NCBI GenBank assembly: GCA_016929695.1
Contig: JAFGII010000111.1
Span: forward strand, 1-39,823
Length of the DNA: 39,823 bases
Direction of reading: 5' to 3'
DNA from: Ignavibacteria bacterium
Lineage (GTDB): Bacteria > Bacteroidota > Ignavibacteria > Tepidaquicellales > Tepidaquicellaceae
Below the pieces are notes generated by a model. That model was given only the letters and a program-made list of their open reading frames with translations. It ran no database searches and was not told the DNA's origin. Within the stretch, counting starts at the first letter, position 1. Each line of letters begins with the position of its first letter. Made by a program: the position numbers and the translations under genes. Shown here piece by piece: positions 1 to 9,126 of the stretch.

Positions 1-147
1 TAATTATTACAGATTTTTAACTTTATTATTACCATACTTTTTACTTCTGAAAATTTATCTTTATATAATGCTATTCCTCCGAAAGACTCTACTGATTAAA
101 ATTTTACTTTTAATTTTATTAGAAAACCGCAACAGATTTTTTCGAAA

Positions 148-693
148 CTACGGAAGAAATACCGCCGCTGCAAGTACCGTTGTCCATAGCCCTGTTTTAT
201 CGCCTTCTGCAGATTGTGTATAATGGAAAGTCTTAAAGATTTTTCCGCTTTGTTTGTAAAGATTTTCCCTTTCATTCCAGGCGGTTTCAGGGTCAAATTC
301 AACACCAAGAGTAGTTGCAAGCATCGTTGCAGCGAGGTCTTCCGCATACTCACCCGTAACTTTTTCTGTCTGTCCGAAAGGATGATGTTCGGATATATAT
401 CCGTAATGGCTTTCATCCGAGGGCAATGCAACTCCTATAGAACTTGAAATTAATCTGTTTGGTTCATTTGTAAAGTTTCTTGCCATCACGGCAAACGTAA
501 TCTGTCCAGGCTGAAGCATAGAAATACCCTGTTCTTTGGGAATTTTCTTGCATCCGGGAGGATATATACTTGAAACCATTACAAGGTTACACTTTTCGAT
601 TCCGGCATGCCTTAATGCAAGTTCGAATGACTGCAAATAGTCTTTATGCCGCCCAACTCCTTTTGTGAAAAATATTTTTGACGGTGTAAACAT
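148..693 (-). CDS. pdaD: Pyruvoyl-dependent arginine decarboxylase
   Basis: Predicted to decarboxylate arginine to agmatine, the first step of the agmatine route to polyamines, in the cytoplasm. The 181-residue length fits this family, whose proenzymes self-cleave at a Ser-Ser pair to form a pyruvoyl cofactor. The pair is visible as VSSIYPPG, with cleavage expected between S41 and S42. The N-terminal [11 protein letters not shown] and the later GYISEHH stretch also fit. The ATG at 691-693 has a strong Shine-Dalgarno (AGGAG, complement of 700-704), which fixes the start. It lies 68 bases after tyrS on the same strand and may be co-transcribed with it. Nothing is seen in bases 1-147 downstream. 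Confidence 0.92.
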   Translation of the reverse strand: MFTPSKIFFTKGVGRHKDYLQSFELALRHAGIEKCNLVMVSSIYPPGCKKIPKEQGISMLQPGQITFAVMARNFTNEPNRLISSSIGVALPSDESHYGYISEHHPFGQTEKVTGEYAEDLAATMLATTLGVEFDPETAWNERENLYKQSGKIFKTFHYTQSAEGDKTGLWTTVLAAAVFLP

Positions 694-761
694 TTTGATC
701 TCCTTCCATTCAATTCAATTATTTAACACAGCAAATTAAAATATTTATATTTAAATAAAAA

Positions 762-1973
762 TTAACTAATTTTAACCTTAATAAATTTTTTCTTCCCTAC
801 TTTAAGAACAAAATCCTTTTTTTGGTTAATTACATAATTTATGTCTGATATTTTCTCGTTGTTAATACTTACTCCTCCCTGCTCGATTAATCTGCGTGCA
901 TTTCCTTTTGAATCCGAGAGTTTTGATTGAAAAATCAAATCAATTAATTTGATTTCTTTGTGCGGAAGCAAATATTCAGGCATTTCGTCGGGAATTTCTT
1001 TTTTCACGAATATGGTGTCAAATTCATCGCGTGCTTTATCAGCCGTTTCGGAGTCATAATATAATTTGACAAGTTCGTGTGCAAGCCGGTGCTTTATGTC
1101 CCGTGGGTTAACACTTTCATCTTCAAGCAATGACTTTATTTCCTGCAATTCAGGTGATTTAAGGCGGGTACCGAGAAGAAAATATTTATAAATCAAAACA
1201 TCTGGGATACTCATAGTTTTTCCGAATATGTCTTTTGGAGTTTCAGCAATTCCTATTGAATTGCCTAGTGTTTTAGCCATCTTTTCGCTTCCATCGATTC
1301 CTTCAAGGAGCGGCATAAGTAATACAACCTGAGGTTCTTTATTGAATCTTCTTTGCATATCTCTGCCGACTAAATTGTTAAATTTCTGGTCCGTTCCTCC
1401 AAGTTCCACGTCCGAATTAATAAATACAGAATCATATCCCTGCATTATCGGATATAATATTTCGTGCAGTGATATTTCGGTTTGCTCTTTTAACCTGTTA
1501 GTAAAATCATCTCTTTCCAGAATTCTTTGGACGGTAAATTTATTCATAATATTTATTAAATCTTCAATAGTTAATTTACTTAACCATTCTGAATTATACC
1601 TTATTATTGTTTTACCTTTATTAAGAATTTTAGACGCCTGTTCAAAATATGTTTTTCCGTGTTTTCTTGTTTGCTCGAATGTAAGTGGCGGTCTCGTTTT
1701 TTTCTTTCCGGACGGGTCTCCTATCATCGCAGTATAGTCACCTATAATTAATATAGCAGTATGTCCGAAATCCTGAAATTCCCTTAATTTATTTAAAACA
1801 ACCGCATGCCCTATATGCAAATCTGGTTTAGACGGGTCGCAGCCGAGTTTGATTTTAAGAGGTTTTTTCTCTTTAATTGATTTTGCAATTTTCTGCTCCA
1901 GTTCATATTCCGGAATTATTTCAACTGTTCCTTTTTTCAGAACGTCCATTTGTTCTTTTACTGTACCTAACAT
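762..1973 (-). CDS. tyrS: Tyrosine--tRNA ligase
   Basis: Charges tRNA-Tyr with tyrosine. The 403-residue protein has the class I motifs: HIGH at residues 53-56 in a GCDPSKPDLHIGH context, the tyrosine-site GGTDQ at 192-196, and a KMSKS-type loop read as KMAKT at 231-235. The C-terminal ~65 residues look like an S4 RNA-binding domain (ARRLIEQGGVSIN). The GCDPSKPDLHIGH form is that of the TyrZ-like subgroup rather than E. coli TyrS. The ATG at 1971-1973 starts one base after the smpB stop codon, so the two genes are probably translationally coupled. A later Met (residue 9) is a possible alternative start. Confidence 0.96.
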   Translation of the reverse strand: MLGTVKEQMDVLKKGTVEIIPEYELEQKIAKSIKEKKPLKIKLGCDPSKPDLHIGHAVVLNKLREFQDFGHTAILIIGDYTAMIGDPSGKKKTRPPLTFEQTRKHGKTYFEQASKILNKGKTIIRYNSEWLSKLTIEDLINIMNKFTVQRILERDDFTNRLKEQTEISLHEILYPIMQGYDSVFINSDVELGGTDQKFNNLVGRDMQRRFNKEPQVVLLMPLLEGIDGSEKMAKTLGNSIGIAETPKDIFGKTMSIPDVLIYKYFLLGTRLKSPELQEIKSLLEDESVNPRDIKHRLAHELVKLYYDSETADKARDEFDTIFVKKEIPDEMPEYLLPHKEIKLIDLIFQSKLSDSKGNARRLIEQGGVSINNEKISDINYVINQKKDFVLKVGKKKFIKVKIS

Positions 1974-1974
1974 T

Positions 1975-2424
1975 TTATATTCTTTTTAATTTTCTTTCTG
2001 TTTCCCGTTTTTTTATTGTTTCTCTTTTGTCAAAAAGTTTTTTTCCTTTTGCGATACCGAGTTCCACTTTCACTTTCGCTCCTCTAAAATACATTTGCAA
2101 AGGTATCATTGTCAAACCTTTTTCCTGTAATTGTGTTTTTATTTTTCTCAGTTCATTTTTATTCAGCAGTAATTTTCTGTTACGTACCGGTTCATGATTA
2201 TTAATATTTCCAAATTTATATTCACTGATGTGACAGTTAAGTAACCACAACTCGTCTTTTATAAATGCCGCATATGCTTCCTGCATATTAACTTTTGCTT
2301 CACGCAAAGATTTTACTTCAGTCCCCATTAATACAATTCCGGCTTCATATTTCTTCAATACAATATATTGATAGTATGCTTTTCTGTTAGTACCGATTAT
2401 TTTAATTTTTTCTGAATTTTCCAA
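1975..2424 (-). CDS. smpB: SsrA-binding protein SmpB
   Basis: Partner of tmRNA in trans-translation, the rescue of ribosomes stalled on broken messages. At 149 residues it has normal length. The family core is visible: NRKAYYQY near the N-terminus, GTEVKSLREAKVNMQEAYA, and the basic tail KKLFDKRETIKKRE. No ATG is available before the conserved core, so the start is taken as the TTG at 2422-2424, giving M(E)NSEKIKIIGTNRK. It is the first gene of a smpB-tyrS pair and is divergent from the metallo-hydrolase at 2479, with only 54 bases between them for both promoters. No tmRNA gene is visible in this window. Confidence 0.95.
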   Translation of the reverse strand: MENSEKIKIIGTNRKAYYQYIVLKKYEAGIVLMGTEVKSLREAKVNMQEAYAAFIKDELWLLNCHISEYKFGNINNHEPVRNRKLLLNKNELRKIKTQLQEKGLTMIPLQMYFRGAKVKVELGIAKGKKLFDKRETIKKRETERKLKRI

Positions 2425-2478
2425 TGCTTAAATTTGTAAAATTATTTATTCTGCCAAGCAAAATCAATTTATATATTA

Positions 2479-3123
2479 ATGAAAATCAAGGTTTTTACTG
2501 TTAATCCCTACCGGGTAAATTCCTACCTTTATTACGACGAAATAAATTTAAAAGGATTCATCATTGACCCGGGATATTCTTCCGATGAAGAAAAATCTGA
2601 GATATTCAATTTTATTATTTCAAACAATATTTCAGTAAAATATATCATTAATACACACGGTCATATAGACCATATAGCAGGAGTAAACATTACCAGAAAA
2701 TATTTTAATGTTAAATCTTATATGCACAAAGACGATTTTTTTTTAATAGAAACAATTTTAGAATATTCCGAGATTTTCGGCTTTGATATATCTGAAAAAC
2801 CAATAATAGATGATTTCATCACAGAAGACCTTGAACTTTCCGAAGGTGATTTAAAACTCAGTTTTATTCACACTCCCGGTCATTCACCCGGCGGAATTTG
2901 TGCAATAGACCATATTAATAAAATAGTCTTCTGTGGAGATTTGATTTTCCGTAATTCAGTTGGCAGAACCGATTTACCCGGCGGTAATACTAAAATGCTG
3001 TATAATTCTATAAGAAATAAATTATTTAGGGAATGCTCTGATGAATATATTCTTTGTCCGGGACATATGGAAACTTCGACAATATATGAAGAAAAAAATT
3101 TTAATCAGTTCCTTGTTCAATAA
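2479..3123 (+). CDS. MBL-fold metallo-hydrolase (glyoxalase II-like)
   Basis: A 214-residue protein of the metallo-beta-lactamase fold. The metal-binding motif THGHIDH gives H60, H62, D64 and H65; HTPGHSPGG supplies the next histidine, FCGDLIF the bridging aspartate, and LCPGHMETS the last histidine. Length and motif spacing match the small hydroxyacylglutathione-hydrolase-like group common across bacteria. The true substrate cannot be told from sequence: thioester hydrolysis is the usual guess, and no persulfide-dioxygenase-specific feature is evident. It is a single plus-strand gene between minus-strand genes, with its stop a few bases from the convergent gene ending at 3130. Confidence 0.9.
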   Translation: MKIKVFTVNPYRVNSYLYYDEINLKGFIIDPGYSSDEEKSEIFNFIISNNISVKYIINTHGHIDHIAGVNITRKYFNVKSYMHKDDFFLIETILEYSEIFGFDISEKPIIDDFITEDLELSEGDLKLSFIHTPGHSPGGICAIDHINKIVFCGDLIFRNSVGRTDLPGGNTKMLYNSIRNKLFRECSDEYILCPGHMETSTIYEEKNFNQFLVQ

Positions 3124-3129
3124 TAAAAA

Positions 3130-3657
3130 CTACTTTTCGGGTCTGAATTTACTCGTGATTTGGTAAATAATATCTTTTATTCTTTCAGTATAACTTTCAG
3201 TATGAACTTTAAATTTCAGCATGTAAGTATAGTTGAAATCCTGCGTTTCATCTTTAGTCCTATAGAAAAATGCAAAATGATGCAATTTATTATTTTTATA
3301 TTCACCTATTTTATAATCGTAATACACTGAATCACAATATATATATTCATCGATACGTTCCGGAAAATTAAATGAGACTTCCTTTTCCATTAAATAAATG
3401 AAATCTGATAAACTTTTAATATCCTTCCATTTAAATGCCACTAGCAATACTCCTATCGTATCATAATCCAGAAATTTTTCAAAAGTATAAGATGTTGACA
3501 TCTTGCCGGATGTCTCAACTATTTTTGGTGTCGAAATATTTGCAGGAAATTCAAATGAAAATTTAAAATAGATGTTTTTCAGCCAATTCTCATCATTTTG
3601 AGCATAAATGCTTATTGAGATAAAAGATAATAATATAATTATTCCAGTAACTCTCAT
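3130..3657 (-). CDS. Exported protein of unknown function
   Basis: A 175-residue protein that I do not recognise. Residues 1-19 form a signal peptide (hydrophobic stretch, then IYAQ, a typical signal peptidase I site). The mature part is rich in aromatic and charged residues, with no motif I can name and no further membrane segment, so it is probably periplasmic or loosely surface-associated. The ATG at 3655-3657 lies five bases after the stop of the M48 protease gene, so the two are almost certainly one transcript. A role connected with that protease is inference from position only. Confidence 0.7.
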   Translation of the reverse strand: MRVTGIIILLSFISISIYAQNDENWLKNIYFKFSFEFPANISTPKIVETSGKMSTSYTFEKFLDYDTIGVLLVAFKWKDIKSLSDFIYLMEKEVSFNFPERIDEYIYCDSVYYDYKIGEYKNNKLHHFAFFYRTKDETQDFNYTYMLKFKVHTESYTERIKDIIYQITSKFRPEK

Positions 3658-3662
3658 GGGTT

Positions 3663-4505
3663 CTATTTTTTTGGAATTAAAGTTTTAAACTGCTGATACT
3701 CCTGAGTAAACAGACCTTTAGTAGTATCAGCACTAATTTTTAAACTTTTGAAAATTGCTGATACATTATTTACTCTGTCCTGAGTCAATGGGTGCGTTGA
3801 AAATAATCTGTCAAGTGCTCCAGGTGTATAACCGCTTGCTTTTTGTTCAGCCAATGCTTTTTTAAAGAAATATGTAATTGCGCCGGGATAATATTTGGTT
3901 GTCATAAGATAACGGACCGAATTTTCATCTGCTTCATACTCATCTGCACGACTATTAGCAAGAAACCCAAGTCCGACGAATAAATTTGCCGCAATTTCTG
4001 TTATGGCACTCGGATTGTTTCCCAGAACCAGACTTAAAAGCATACTAACGCCGTAATAAGAAGTTAATCTTTGTGTCATATGACGGCATTCTGCATGTGC
4101 AATTTCATGAGCAATTACTCCAGCCAAAGTCGCTTCGTTATCTACATAATCCATCAGTCCTGTGTAAACATAAATGAAACCGCCCGGTGTGCAAAATGCA
4201 TTAACGATAGTGTCATTTATTACCTGAAATTTATAGGGGAAAACATTTTTATATTGTATTCTCGGGGAATTATTCACGATATATTTTCCCATATTACTGA
4301 CATAATTAGTAACTTGAGGATTGTCTTTGAGCAGAGGGTAATCTCTCTGATTTGCCTGAATTTCCTTGTCAAGATCTTCTCCCAACTGAACATCTTCTGC
4401 TACGGAAAACAGATTTGCTCCACAACTGTAAATTAATGCAGATGAAACAAATAGTAATAATATAATTAATAAATAAATATTTGATTTGAAGTAATACTTA
4501 TACAT
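3663..4505 (-). CDS. M48-family zinc metalloprotease, probable lipoprotein
   Basis: A 280-residue protease of the M48 (BepA/LoiP/Oma1-like) family. The zinc motif HEIAH is at residues 133-137, and the third ligand glutamate lies in SRADEYEAD. The N-terminus is a hydrophobic signal ending in LIYSC, with Cys28 a likely lipidation site, so it is probably anchored in the envelope facing the periplasm. Family members act in outer-membrane protein quality control. The HPLTQDRV stretch near the C-terminus is also typical of the family. It is followed at five bases by a small exported protein on the same strand. No TPR domain is seen, unlike E. coli BepA. Confidence 0.9.
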   Translation of the reverse strand: MYKYYFKSNIYLLIILLLFVSSALIYSCGANLFSVAEDVQLGEDLDKEIQANQRDYPLLKDNPQVTNYVSNMGKYIVNNSPRIQYKNVFPYKFQVINDTIVNAFCTPGGFIYVYTGLMDYVDNEATLAGVIAHEIAHAECRHMTQRLTSYYGVSMLLSLVLGNNPSAITEIAANLFVGLGFLANSRADEYEADENSVRYLMTTKYYPGAITYFFKKALAEQKASGYTPGALDRLFSTHPLTQDRVNNVSAIFKSLKISADTTKGLFTQEYQQFKTLIPKK

Positions 4506-4587
4506 AATTGTTTTTTTTATTTAATATAATATAGAAATTATAATTTTTTTTAACAATATAATTTAACATTTAAACTATTCAGAAAAA

Positions 4588-5289
4588 TTAATGTTCCTTT
4601 TTAAGATATTTTAAAGGCAAAAATAATATCATCGCTTCAGTAATTAATATATTAGTAACAAGAAAAAACAGAATTTCTTCAAGCGGAATATTGAAAATTC
4701 TTACCCCTATCGTCTGCATAGGGTCAAAATCCCAAATTCCATACCCTATAGATATTGAATCGGCAATGGAAAAATATAAAGTCATAATAAAACTCGGGAG
4801 AACTATCTTGGAAATATTATTTAGTATCTTCTTTCTTCCGGCAATAATTTGAATTAATATGAAGATACCTCCCCAGGAAAACAGGTGAAATAAATAGTTA
4901 TATTTATCGAAAGGTAATTTCATAATTTCATTTGTCTGAAAAATCAGTACGGGAGTTATAAGAAAAGATAAATTTTTCAAATTTAATTTCAGATTTTTCT
5001 TTATAAAAATAAACTGTACCAGTCCGGTGGTATATGTTTGCAAAAAGAAAAATATATACTCTTCAACCGGAACATAGAATAATTTTATACCAAGTGTCTT
5101 GTCTTCAGGGAAATGCCATATTCCGCTGTAAACTGCATAATTATCCCATCCCGCAGTTGCTACGAAAGCAATAACAGAAACAACAAAAAGCCATTTGATA
5201 TAAGTGGTATCAAGATATTTTCTAAGCAAAAATAATAAAATAAAAATAGGAATTACCGTGAAAATTAAAAGAAATTCTATATAGGTCAT
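4588..5289 (-). CDS. Lycopene cyclase, fused CrtYc-CrtYd type
   Basis: Integral membrane protein related to the heterodimeric lycopene cyclases of actinobacteria and the cyclase half of fungal CarRA, which make the beta or epsilon rings of carotenoids. Two homologous halves are visible: WDNYAVYSGIWHF followed by VPVEEYIFF, and ADSISIGYGIWDF followed by IPLEEILFF. Both halves on one chain means the fused form. About seven hydrophobic segments are present. I chose the ATG at 5287-5289 (MTYIEF) over the upstream in-frame TTG at 5323-5325, because family members start at this point. No other carotenoid gene is in the window, so carotenoid synthesis rests on this gene alone. Confidence 0.87.
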   Translation of the reverse strand: MTYIEFLLIFTVIPIFILLFLLRKYLDTTYIKWLFVVSVIAFVATAGWDNYAVYSGIWHFPEDKTLGIKLFYVPVEEYIFFFLQTYTTGLVQFIFIKKNLKLNLKNLSFLITPVLIFQTNEIMKLPFDKYNYLFHLFSWGGIFILIQIIAGRKKILNNISKIVLPSFIMTLYFSIADSISIGYGIWDFDPMQTIGVRIFNIPLEEILFFLVTNILITEAMILFLPLKYLKKEH

Positions 5290-5483
5290 AATATTAAAAA
5301 TGTTTAAATTTTCAAGAAACTGCAATTCATAAAAATACTAAACGTATTTATAACATATTCTCGCCGGGTTAATCAGACAGGCAAATGATAGATATTCAAT
5401 TTTTACAATTTATAGCACCATATTAACATATTGAAGATTCGCTTAAATTTGAATAAATTGTTATTTTTATAACGAATAATAAT

Positions 5484-6443
5484 ATGCAGGATAAAAAGGA
5501 ATTAATAGTTTTGGCTTTAGGCGGCAATGCTCTAATTGATTCGAAGTCTAAAGGCACAATTGAAGAGCGTGAGGCAGCAGCAGATAAAACTGCAAAACAG
5601 TTGCTTAATATTCTAAAAAGTGAATATGATGTAGTCTTAACACACGGAAACGGTCCGCAAGTCGGAAATATTCTTATTCAGAATGAAGAAGCAGCGTCAA
5701 AAGTACCTCCTATGCCTCTGGATGTTTGTGTTGCAAAGACTCAGGGTGAAATAGGTTATATTTTACAGAAAGCGATCAAAAATGAATTCGACAGGAATAA
5801 TATTTCCAGAAGCATATTAACTATTTTAACCGAAGTGATGGTTGATGAGAATGATAATGCATTCAAAGTGTATTCAAAACCTGTAGGACCATACTATTCG
5901 GAATTTCAGAAAAACGAAATTTTGAAAACAAAATTATTCTGGCGCTTTGCAAAAGACCCTGCCGGGAAAGGTTTCCGAAGAGTCGTTCCTTCTCCAAAGC
6001 CTTTGAAATTATTGCAGACCAACAGCATTATTGATTTAATTAAATCCGGATACCTCGTAATATCAGTAGGGGGAGGAGGAATACCGGTATATTTCTGTCA
6101 TAATGAAAATAAAATAAAGGGTGTAGAAGCAGTCATAGACAAAGACCTTGCATCCGCAAGACTTGCAATAGACATAAAAGCGGATAAACTTATAATACTA
6201 ACAAATGTTGACGCTTGTTATATAAACTTCAAACAGGAGAACCAGATAGAACTCCGTGAAATGAATCTCGATGAAGCAAATACTTATAATGATCAGGGAC
6301 ACTTTTCCGCGGGAAGTATGGGTCCGAAAATTCAGGCTGCAATTGATTTTGTTACTGCAACTGGTAAAAATGCAATTATCTCGAGCATTGAGAAACTTGA
6401 AGACTCACTGCAGAATAAATCAGGGACACTGATTCACCCGTAA
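5484..6443 (+). CDS. arcC: Carbamate kinase
   Basis: Interconverts ATP plus carbamate and ADP plus carbamoyl phosphate. The 319-residue length is typical. The amino-acid-kinase fold is shown by LALGGNAL at the N-terminus, THGNGPQVG, VSVGGGGIPV-type glycine loop, DKDLASARLA and FSAGSMGPK near the C-terminus. It heads a plus-strand gene cluster and lies 27 bases before an aspartate carbamoyltransferase. There are no arginine deiminase or ornithine carbamoyltransferase genes nearby, so the usual arginine-fermentation role is not supported by context. Supply of carbamoyl phosphate to the next gene's enzyme is a reasonable inference. Confidence 0.93.
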   Translation: MQDKKELIVLALGGNALIDSKSKGTIEEREAAADKTAKQLLNILKSEYDVVLTHGNGPQVGNILIQNEEAASKVPPMPLDVCVAKTQGEIGYILQKAIKNEFDRNNISRSILTILTEVMVDENDNAFKVYSKPVGPYYSEFQKNEILKTKLFWRFAKDPAGKGFRRVVPSPKPLKLLQTNSIIDLIKSGYLVISVGGGGIPVYFCHNENKIKGVEAVIDKDLASARLAIDIKADKLIILTNVDACYINFKQENQIELREMNLDEANTYNDQGHFSAGSMGPKIQAAIDFVTATGKNAIISSIEKLEDSLQNKSGTLIHP

Positions 6444-6470
6444 AAATTTAAAAACTTATATAAATATTAT

Positions 6471-7544
6471 ATGGCAAAAAATAAAATAGATTTAGCAACT
6501 TTAAACTGGGAAGAATTTTATAAATCTCCGCTTGAACAAAGAATAAAATTTTTCTCGAAAGAAGGTAGATTATTCGACTGCTTATTTTCACAGCAATTTC
6601 CGCGGAAATTAATGGAAAAGCTTTTTGAAATTGCCACCAGAATAAGAGGAATCGCAAAATCAAAAGAAGGTCTTGACTGGCTGCAGACATTATTATCTCA
6701 CAAGAGATCGATGCTTTATTTTGTCCAGCCTTCAACCAGAACATTTGTGTCATTTCAGAGTGCCTGTCATATACTCGGAATGAAGGTCAGTGAAATCAGG
6801 TCAACTTCAACATCATCAGAATTAAAAGGTGAATCAGCAGAAGATACCATAAGGACATTCAGTTCTTATGCAGATTTAATCATTATGCGACATTTTCAGG
6901 AAGGTATGGTTGAAAAATCCGCATGGCTTTTAAATTCAACTCCGAGACCCGTAAGGGTAATTAACGGCGGTTCCGGAAAAGACCAGCATCCGACTCAGGC
7001 ATTACTCGATATGTACACACTCCATTTTTCATTTTCAAAATTCGGAGGAATTGATAACAAAACAATAATGATGGTAGGTGATTTAAAACGCGGAAGAACT
7101 GTCAGATCATTATCCTATCTCCTGAAGAATTATAAAGGAGTAAAGATTATATATGTTTCACCTGAGTATCTCAGAATCGAAGATGATATTAAAAAGTTTT
7201 TAAAGAAATACAGGATTTCTTTCGTTGAATCCGATGACCTTGTAGGTAACCTGAAAGCAGCAGATGCGGTTTATATGACACGAATTCAAGATGAACATGA
7301 CATTAACAACGAAACAAAAGATATGGATTTCTCGAATTTTCATCTGAGGAAAGAACATCTAAGATTGATGAAGAAAAATTCCATTATTATGCATCCGTTA
7401 CCAAGAAGACTTGAGATAGATGTAGAAATTGATAAGGACCCGAGAGCTATGTACTGGAGAGAAGAAAGAAATGGTATGTGGATTAGAACCGCATTGATTG
7501 CATATATGTTTGGAATGGAAGATACAATATTTAACTTTAACTAA
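6471..7544 (+). CDS. pyrB: Aspartate carbamoyltransferase catalytic subunit-like
   Basis: Predicted to join carbamoyl phosphate and aspartate, the first committed pyrimidine step. Family motifs and E. coli equivalents are visible: STRTF at residues 88-92 (Ser52-Arg56 region), SELKGES (Lys84 loop), MRHFQEG (Arg105), DQHPTQ (His134), GDLKRGRTV (Arg167), YMTRIQDE (Arg229) and HPLPR near the C-terminus. HPLPR rather than HCLP argues against ornithine carbamoyltransferase. The N-terminus is about 36 residues longer than E. coli PyrB, giving 357 residues in all, and the usual fifth residue of STRTR is Phe. It sits between carbamate kinase and fabD, with no regulatory subunit (pyrI) in the window. 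Confidence 0.85.
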   Translation: MAKNKIDLATLNWEEFYKSPLEQRIKFFSKEGRLFDCLFSQQFPRKLMEKLFEIATRIRGIAKSKEGLDWLQTLLSHKRSMLYFVQPSTRTFVSFQSACHILGMKVSEIRSTSTSSELKGESAEDTIRTFSSYADLIIMRHFQEGMVEKSAWLLNSTPRPVRVINGGSGKDQHPTQALLDMYTLHFSFSKFGGIDNKTIMMVGDLKRGRTVRSLSYLLKNYKGVKIIYVSPEYLRIEDDIKKFLKKYRISFVESDDLVGNLKAADAVYMTRIQDEHDINNETKDMDFSNFHLRKEHLRLMKKNSIIMHPLPRRLEIDVEIDKDPRAMYWREERNGMWIRTALIAYMFGMEDTIFNFN

Positions 7545-7550
7545 AATTAT

Positions 7551-8471
7551 ATGTCAAAAATAGCATTTGTATTTCCCGGTCAGGGTTCCCAGTCTGTAGG
7601 TATGGGAAAAGATTTATATGAATATTCCGATATTGCAAAAGAATACCTGCGAAAAGCAAATGACATTATGGAATTCGATATATCAAAAATAATGTTTGAA
7701 GGTCCCCCGGACGATTTAAAGCAGACCAATATTACTCAACCTTCACTGTTTATACATTCTATGATTTTGATAAAATTAATCGGTGATAAAATCAAATCAA
7801 ACTGCACTGCCGGTCACTCGCTTGGAGAATATACCGCTAATGCATACGCAGGTACCTTTGATTTTGAAAACGGACTGAAACTTGTAAAGACAAGAGGAAT
7901 CCTGATGAAAAATTCCGGCACGATAGCACCCGGGACTATGGCTGCTCTGATAGGTATGTCAGAAAAGCAGGTCATCGAAATCTGCAGAAAAGCAAGTTCA
8001 AAGGGTATAATTCAGCCTGCAAATTTTAATTGCCCAGGGCAGATTGTCATATCCGGTAGTGATGAAGCAATTGATGAAGCAATATTGATTGCCAAAGATG
8101 AACCATATAAATGCAGGATTGCAAAAAAACTTGAAGTAAGTGCTGCTTTTCACTCAGAACTTATGAAAACCTCGGACAATGAATTAAGAGTTGCAATTGA
8201 TAACACTAAATTTTTCAATCCCTCTATACCGATTTACTCGAATACAAATGCCCTACCGCTTACCGAACCTGAAGAAATAAGAAACGCTTTGAAAGAGCAG
8301 TTGACTTCACCGGTTCTCTGGGATAAATTAATCAGGAATATGATTAGTAACGGAGTTTCAAAATTTTTTGAAATCGGTTCCGGAAAAGTTCTTTCGGGAT
8401 TAATCAAAAAGATTAATCCCGACGTGAATGTTTTAAATATTTCAAGTGTTGAAGATTTAAATAGCATATAA
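7551..8471 (+). CDS. fabD: Malonyl-CoA:ACP transacylase
   Basis: Transfers malonyl from CoA to acyl carrier protein for fatty-acid elongation. The 306-residue protein has the oxyanion-hole GQGSQ at 10-14, the nucleophile Ser90 in GHSLGE, and the catalytic histidine His201 in AAFHSELM. The conserved QPANFNCPGQIVISG and C-terminal EIGSGKVL stretches are also present. It begins six bases after pyrB and ends five bases before the DUF3109 gene, so it sits within one transcript. fabG follows one gene later; fabH, fabF and acpP, often neighbours, are absent from the window. Confidence 0.95.
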   Translation: MSKIAFVFPGQGSQSVGMGKDLYEYSDIAKEYLRKANDIMEFDISKIMFEGPPDDLKQTNITQPSLFIHSMILIKLIGDKIKSNCTAGHSLGEYTANAYAGTFDFENGLKLVKTRGILMKNSGTIAPGTMAALIGMSEKQVIEICRKASSKGIIQPANFNCPGQIVISGSDEAIDEAILIAKDEPYKCRIAKKLEVSAAFHSELMKTSDNELRVAIDNTKFFNPSIPIYSNTNALPLTEPEEIRNALKEQLTSPVLWDKLIRNMISNGVSKFFEIGSGKVLSGLIKKINPDVNVLNISSVEDLNSI

Positions 8472-8476
8472 CCTGT

Positions 8477-9076
8477 ATGACTGAAGAATATCTTTTATTG
8501 AACGGTTTAAAAATTGACCCTGTAATATTCACTCAGGGATTCGTTCCGGGATGTGACGTGAATATTTGTACCGGTGAATGCTGCGACTGGGGTGTTTATG
8601 TGGACTTAAATTTCAGGAATATTATAATGCATCACTCGGATGAGATAACTAATGTTATGGATGATGGACAGATAAAAGAGCCTGATAAATGGTTTGAAAA
8701 AGAGATTAATAAAGATTCCGACTTTCCTGCCGGTTATTCCGTCAGTACCAGTATTTATATCACTTCCGGCGGGAAAGAACAATGCGTATTCAAAGATAAA
8801 AATAATTTTTGTTCGATACAAAATGCTGCTACAAAAGCAGGAATGCATAAATGGGAAATTAAACCAAAATATTGTATCTTGTACCCTTTAACAATTGAAA
8901 AGGAAATTCTGACATATGACAAAATTCATTCCAGAAGATTGAATTACTGTGGTGTTCATAAAAAAGAAAATTTTACGCAGTCGGTTTTTGAAGCAATGCA
9001 GGAGGAACTTATTTTTGTTCTTGGAAAGGACGGATATGATTTTCTGAAAGACCATTATGAAAAAAAATATAAATAA
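8477..9076 (+). CDS. DUF3109-family cysteine-rich protein
   Basis: A 199-residue protein of unknown function with eight cysteines: C26, C31, C35, C36, C103, C112, C133 and C158. The N-terminal CxxxxCxxxCC cluster and the later spaced cysteines match the DUF3109/YkgJ-like group, thought to bind zinc or an iron-sulfur cluster; that metal assignment is inferred. No signal peptide or membrane segment is seen, so it is probably cytoplasmic. It is inserted between fabD and fabG with a gap of five bases before it and 50 after, but a link to fatty-acid synthesis is only positional. Confidence 0.75.
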   Translation: MTEEYLLLNGLKIDPVIFTQGFVPGCDVNICTGECCDWGVYVDLNFRNIIMHHSDEITNVMDDGQIKEPDKWFEKEINKDSDFPAGYSVSTSIYITSGGKEQCVFKDKNNFCSIQNAATKAGMHKWEIKPKYCILYPLTIEKEILTYDKIHSRRLNYCGVHKKENFTQSVFEAMQEELIFVLGKDGYDFLKDHYEKKYK

Positions 9077-9126
9077 ATAAATAGTATTTTATAAAATAAA
9101 AAATTATTTTTTAGCAAAAAAAGAAA

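Noticed and set aside
96-431. Minus-strand open frame overlapping the arginine decarboxylase gene
   Set aside because: It lies in another frame of a clearly conserved gene, is Lys/Arg/Leu-rich with no motif, and has no ribosome binding site.
6448-6753. Minus-strand frame over the start of the carbamoyltransferase gene
   Set aside because: It overlaps a conserved gene in antisense and has no recognisable features.
6471-7544. Ornithine carbamoyltransferase, as expected beside carbamate kinase
   Set aside because: HPLPR and the aspartate-type loops match aspartate carbamoyltransferase; the HCLP motif of ornithine enzymes is absent.
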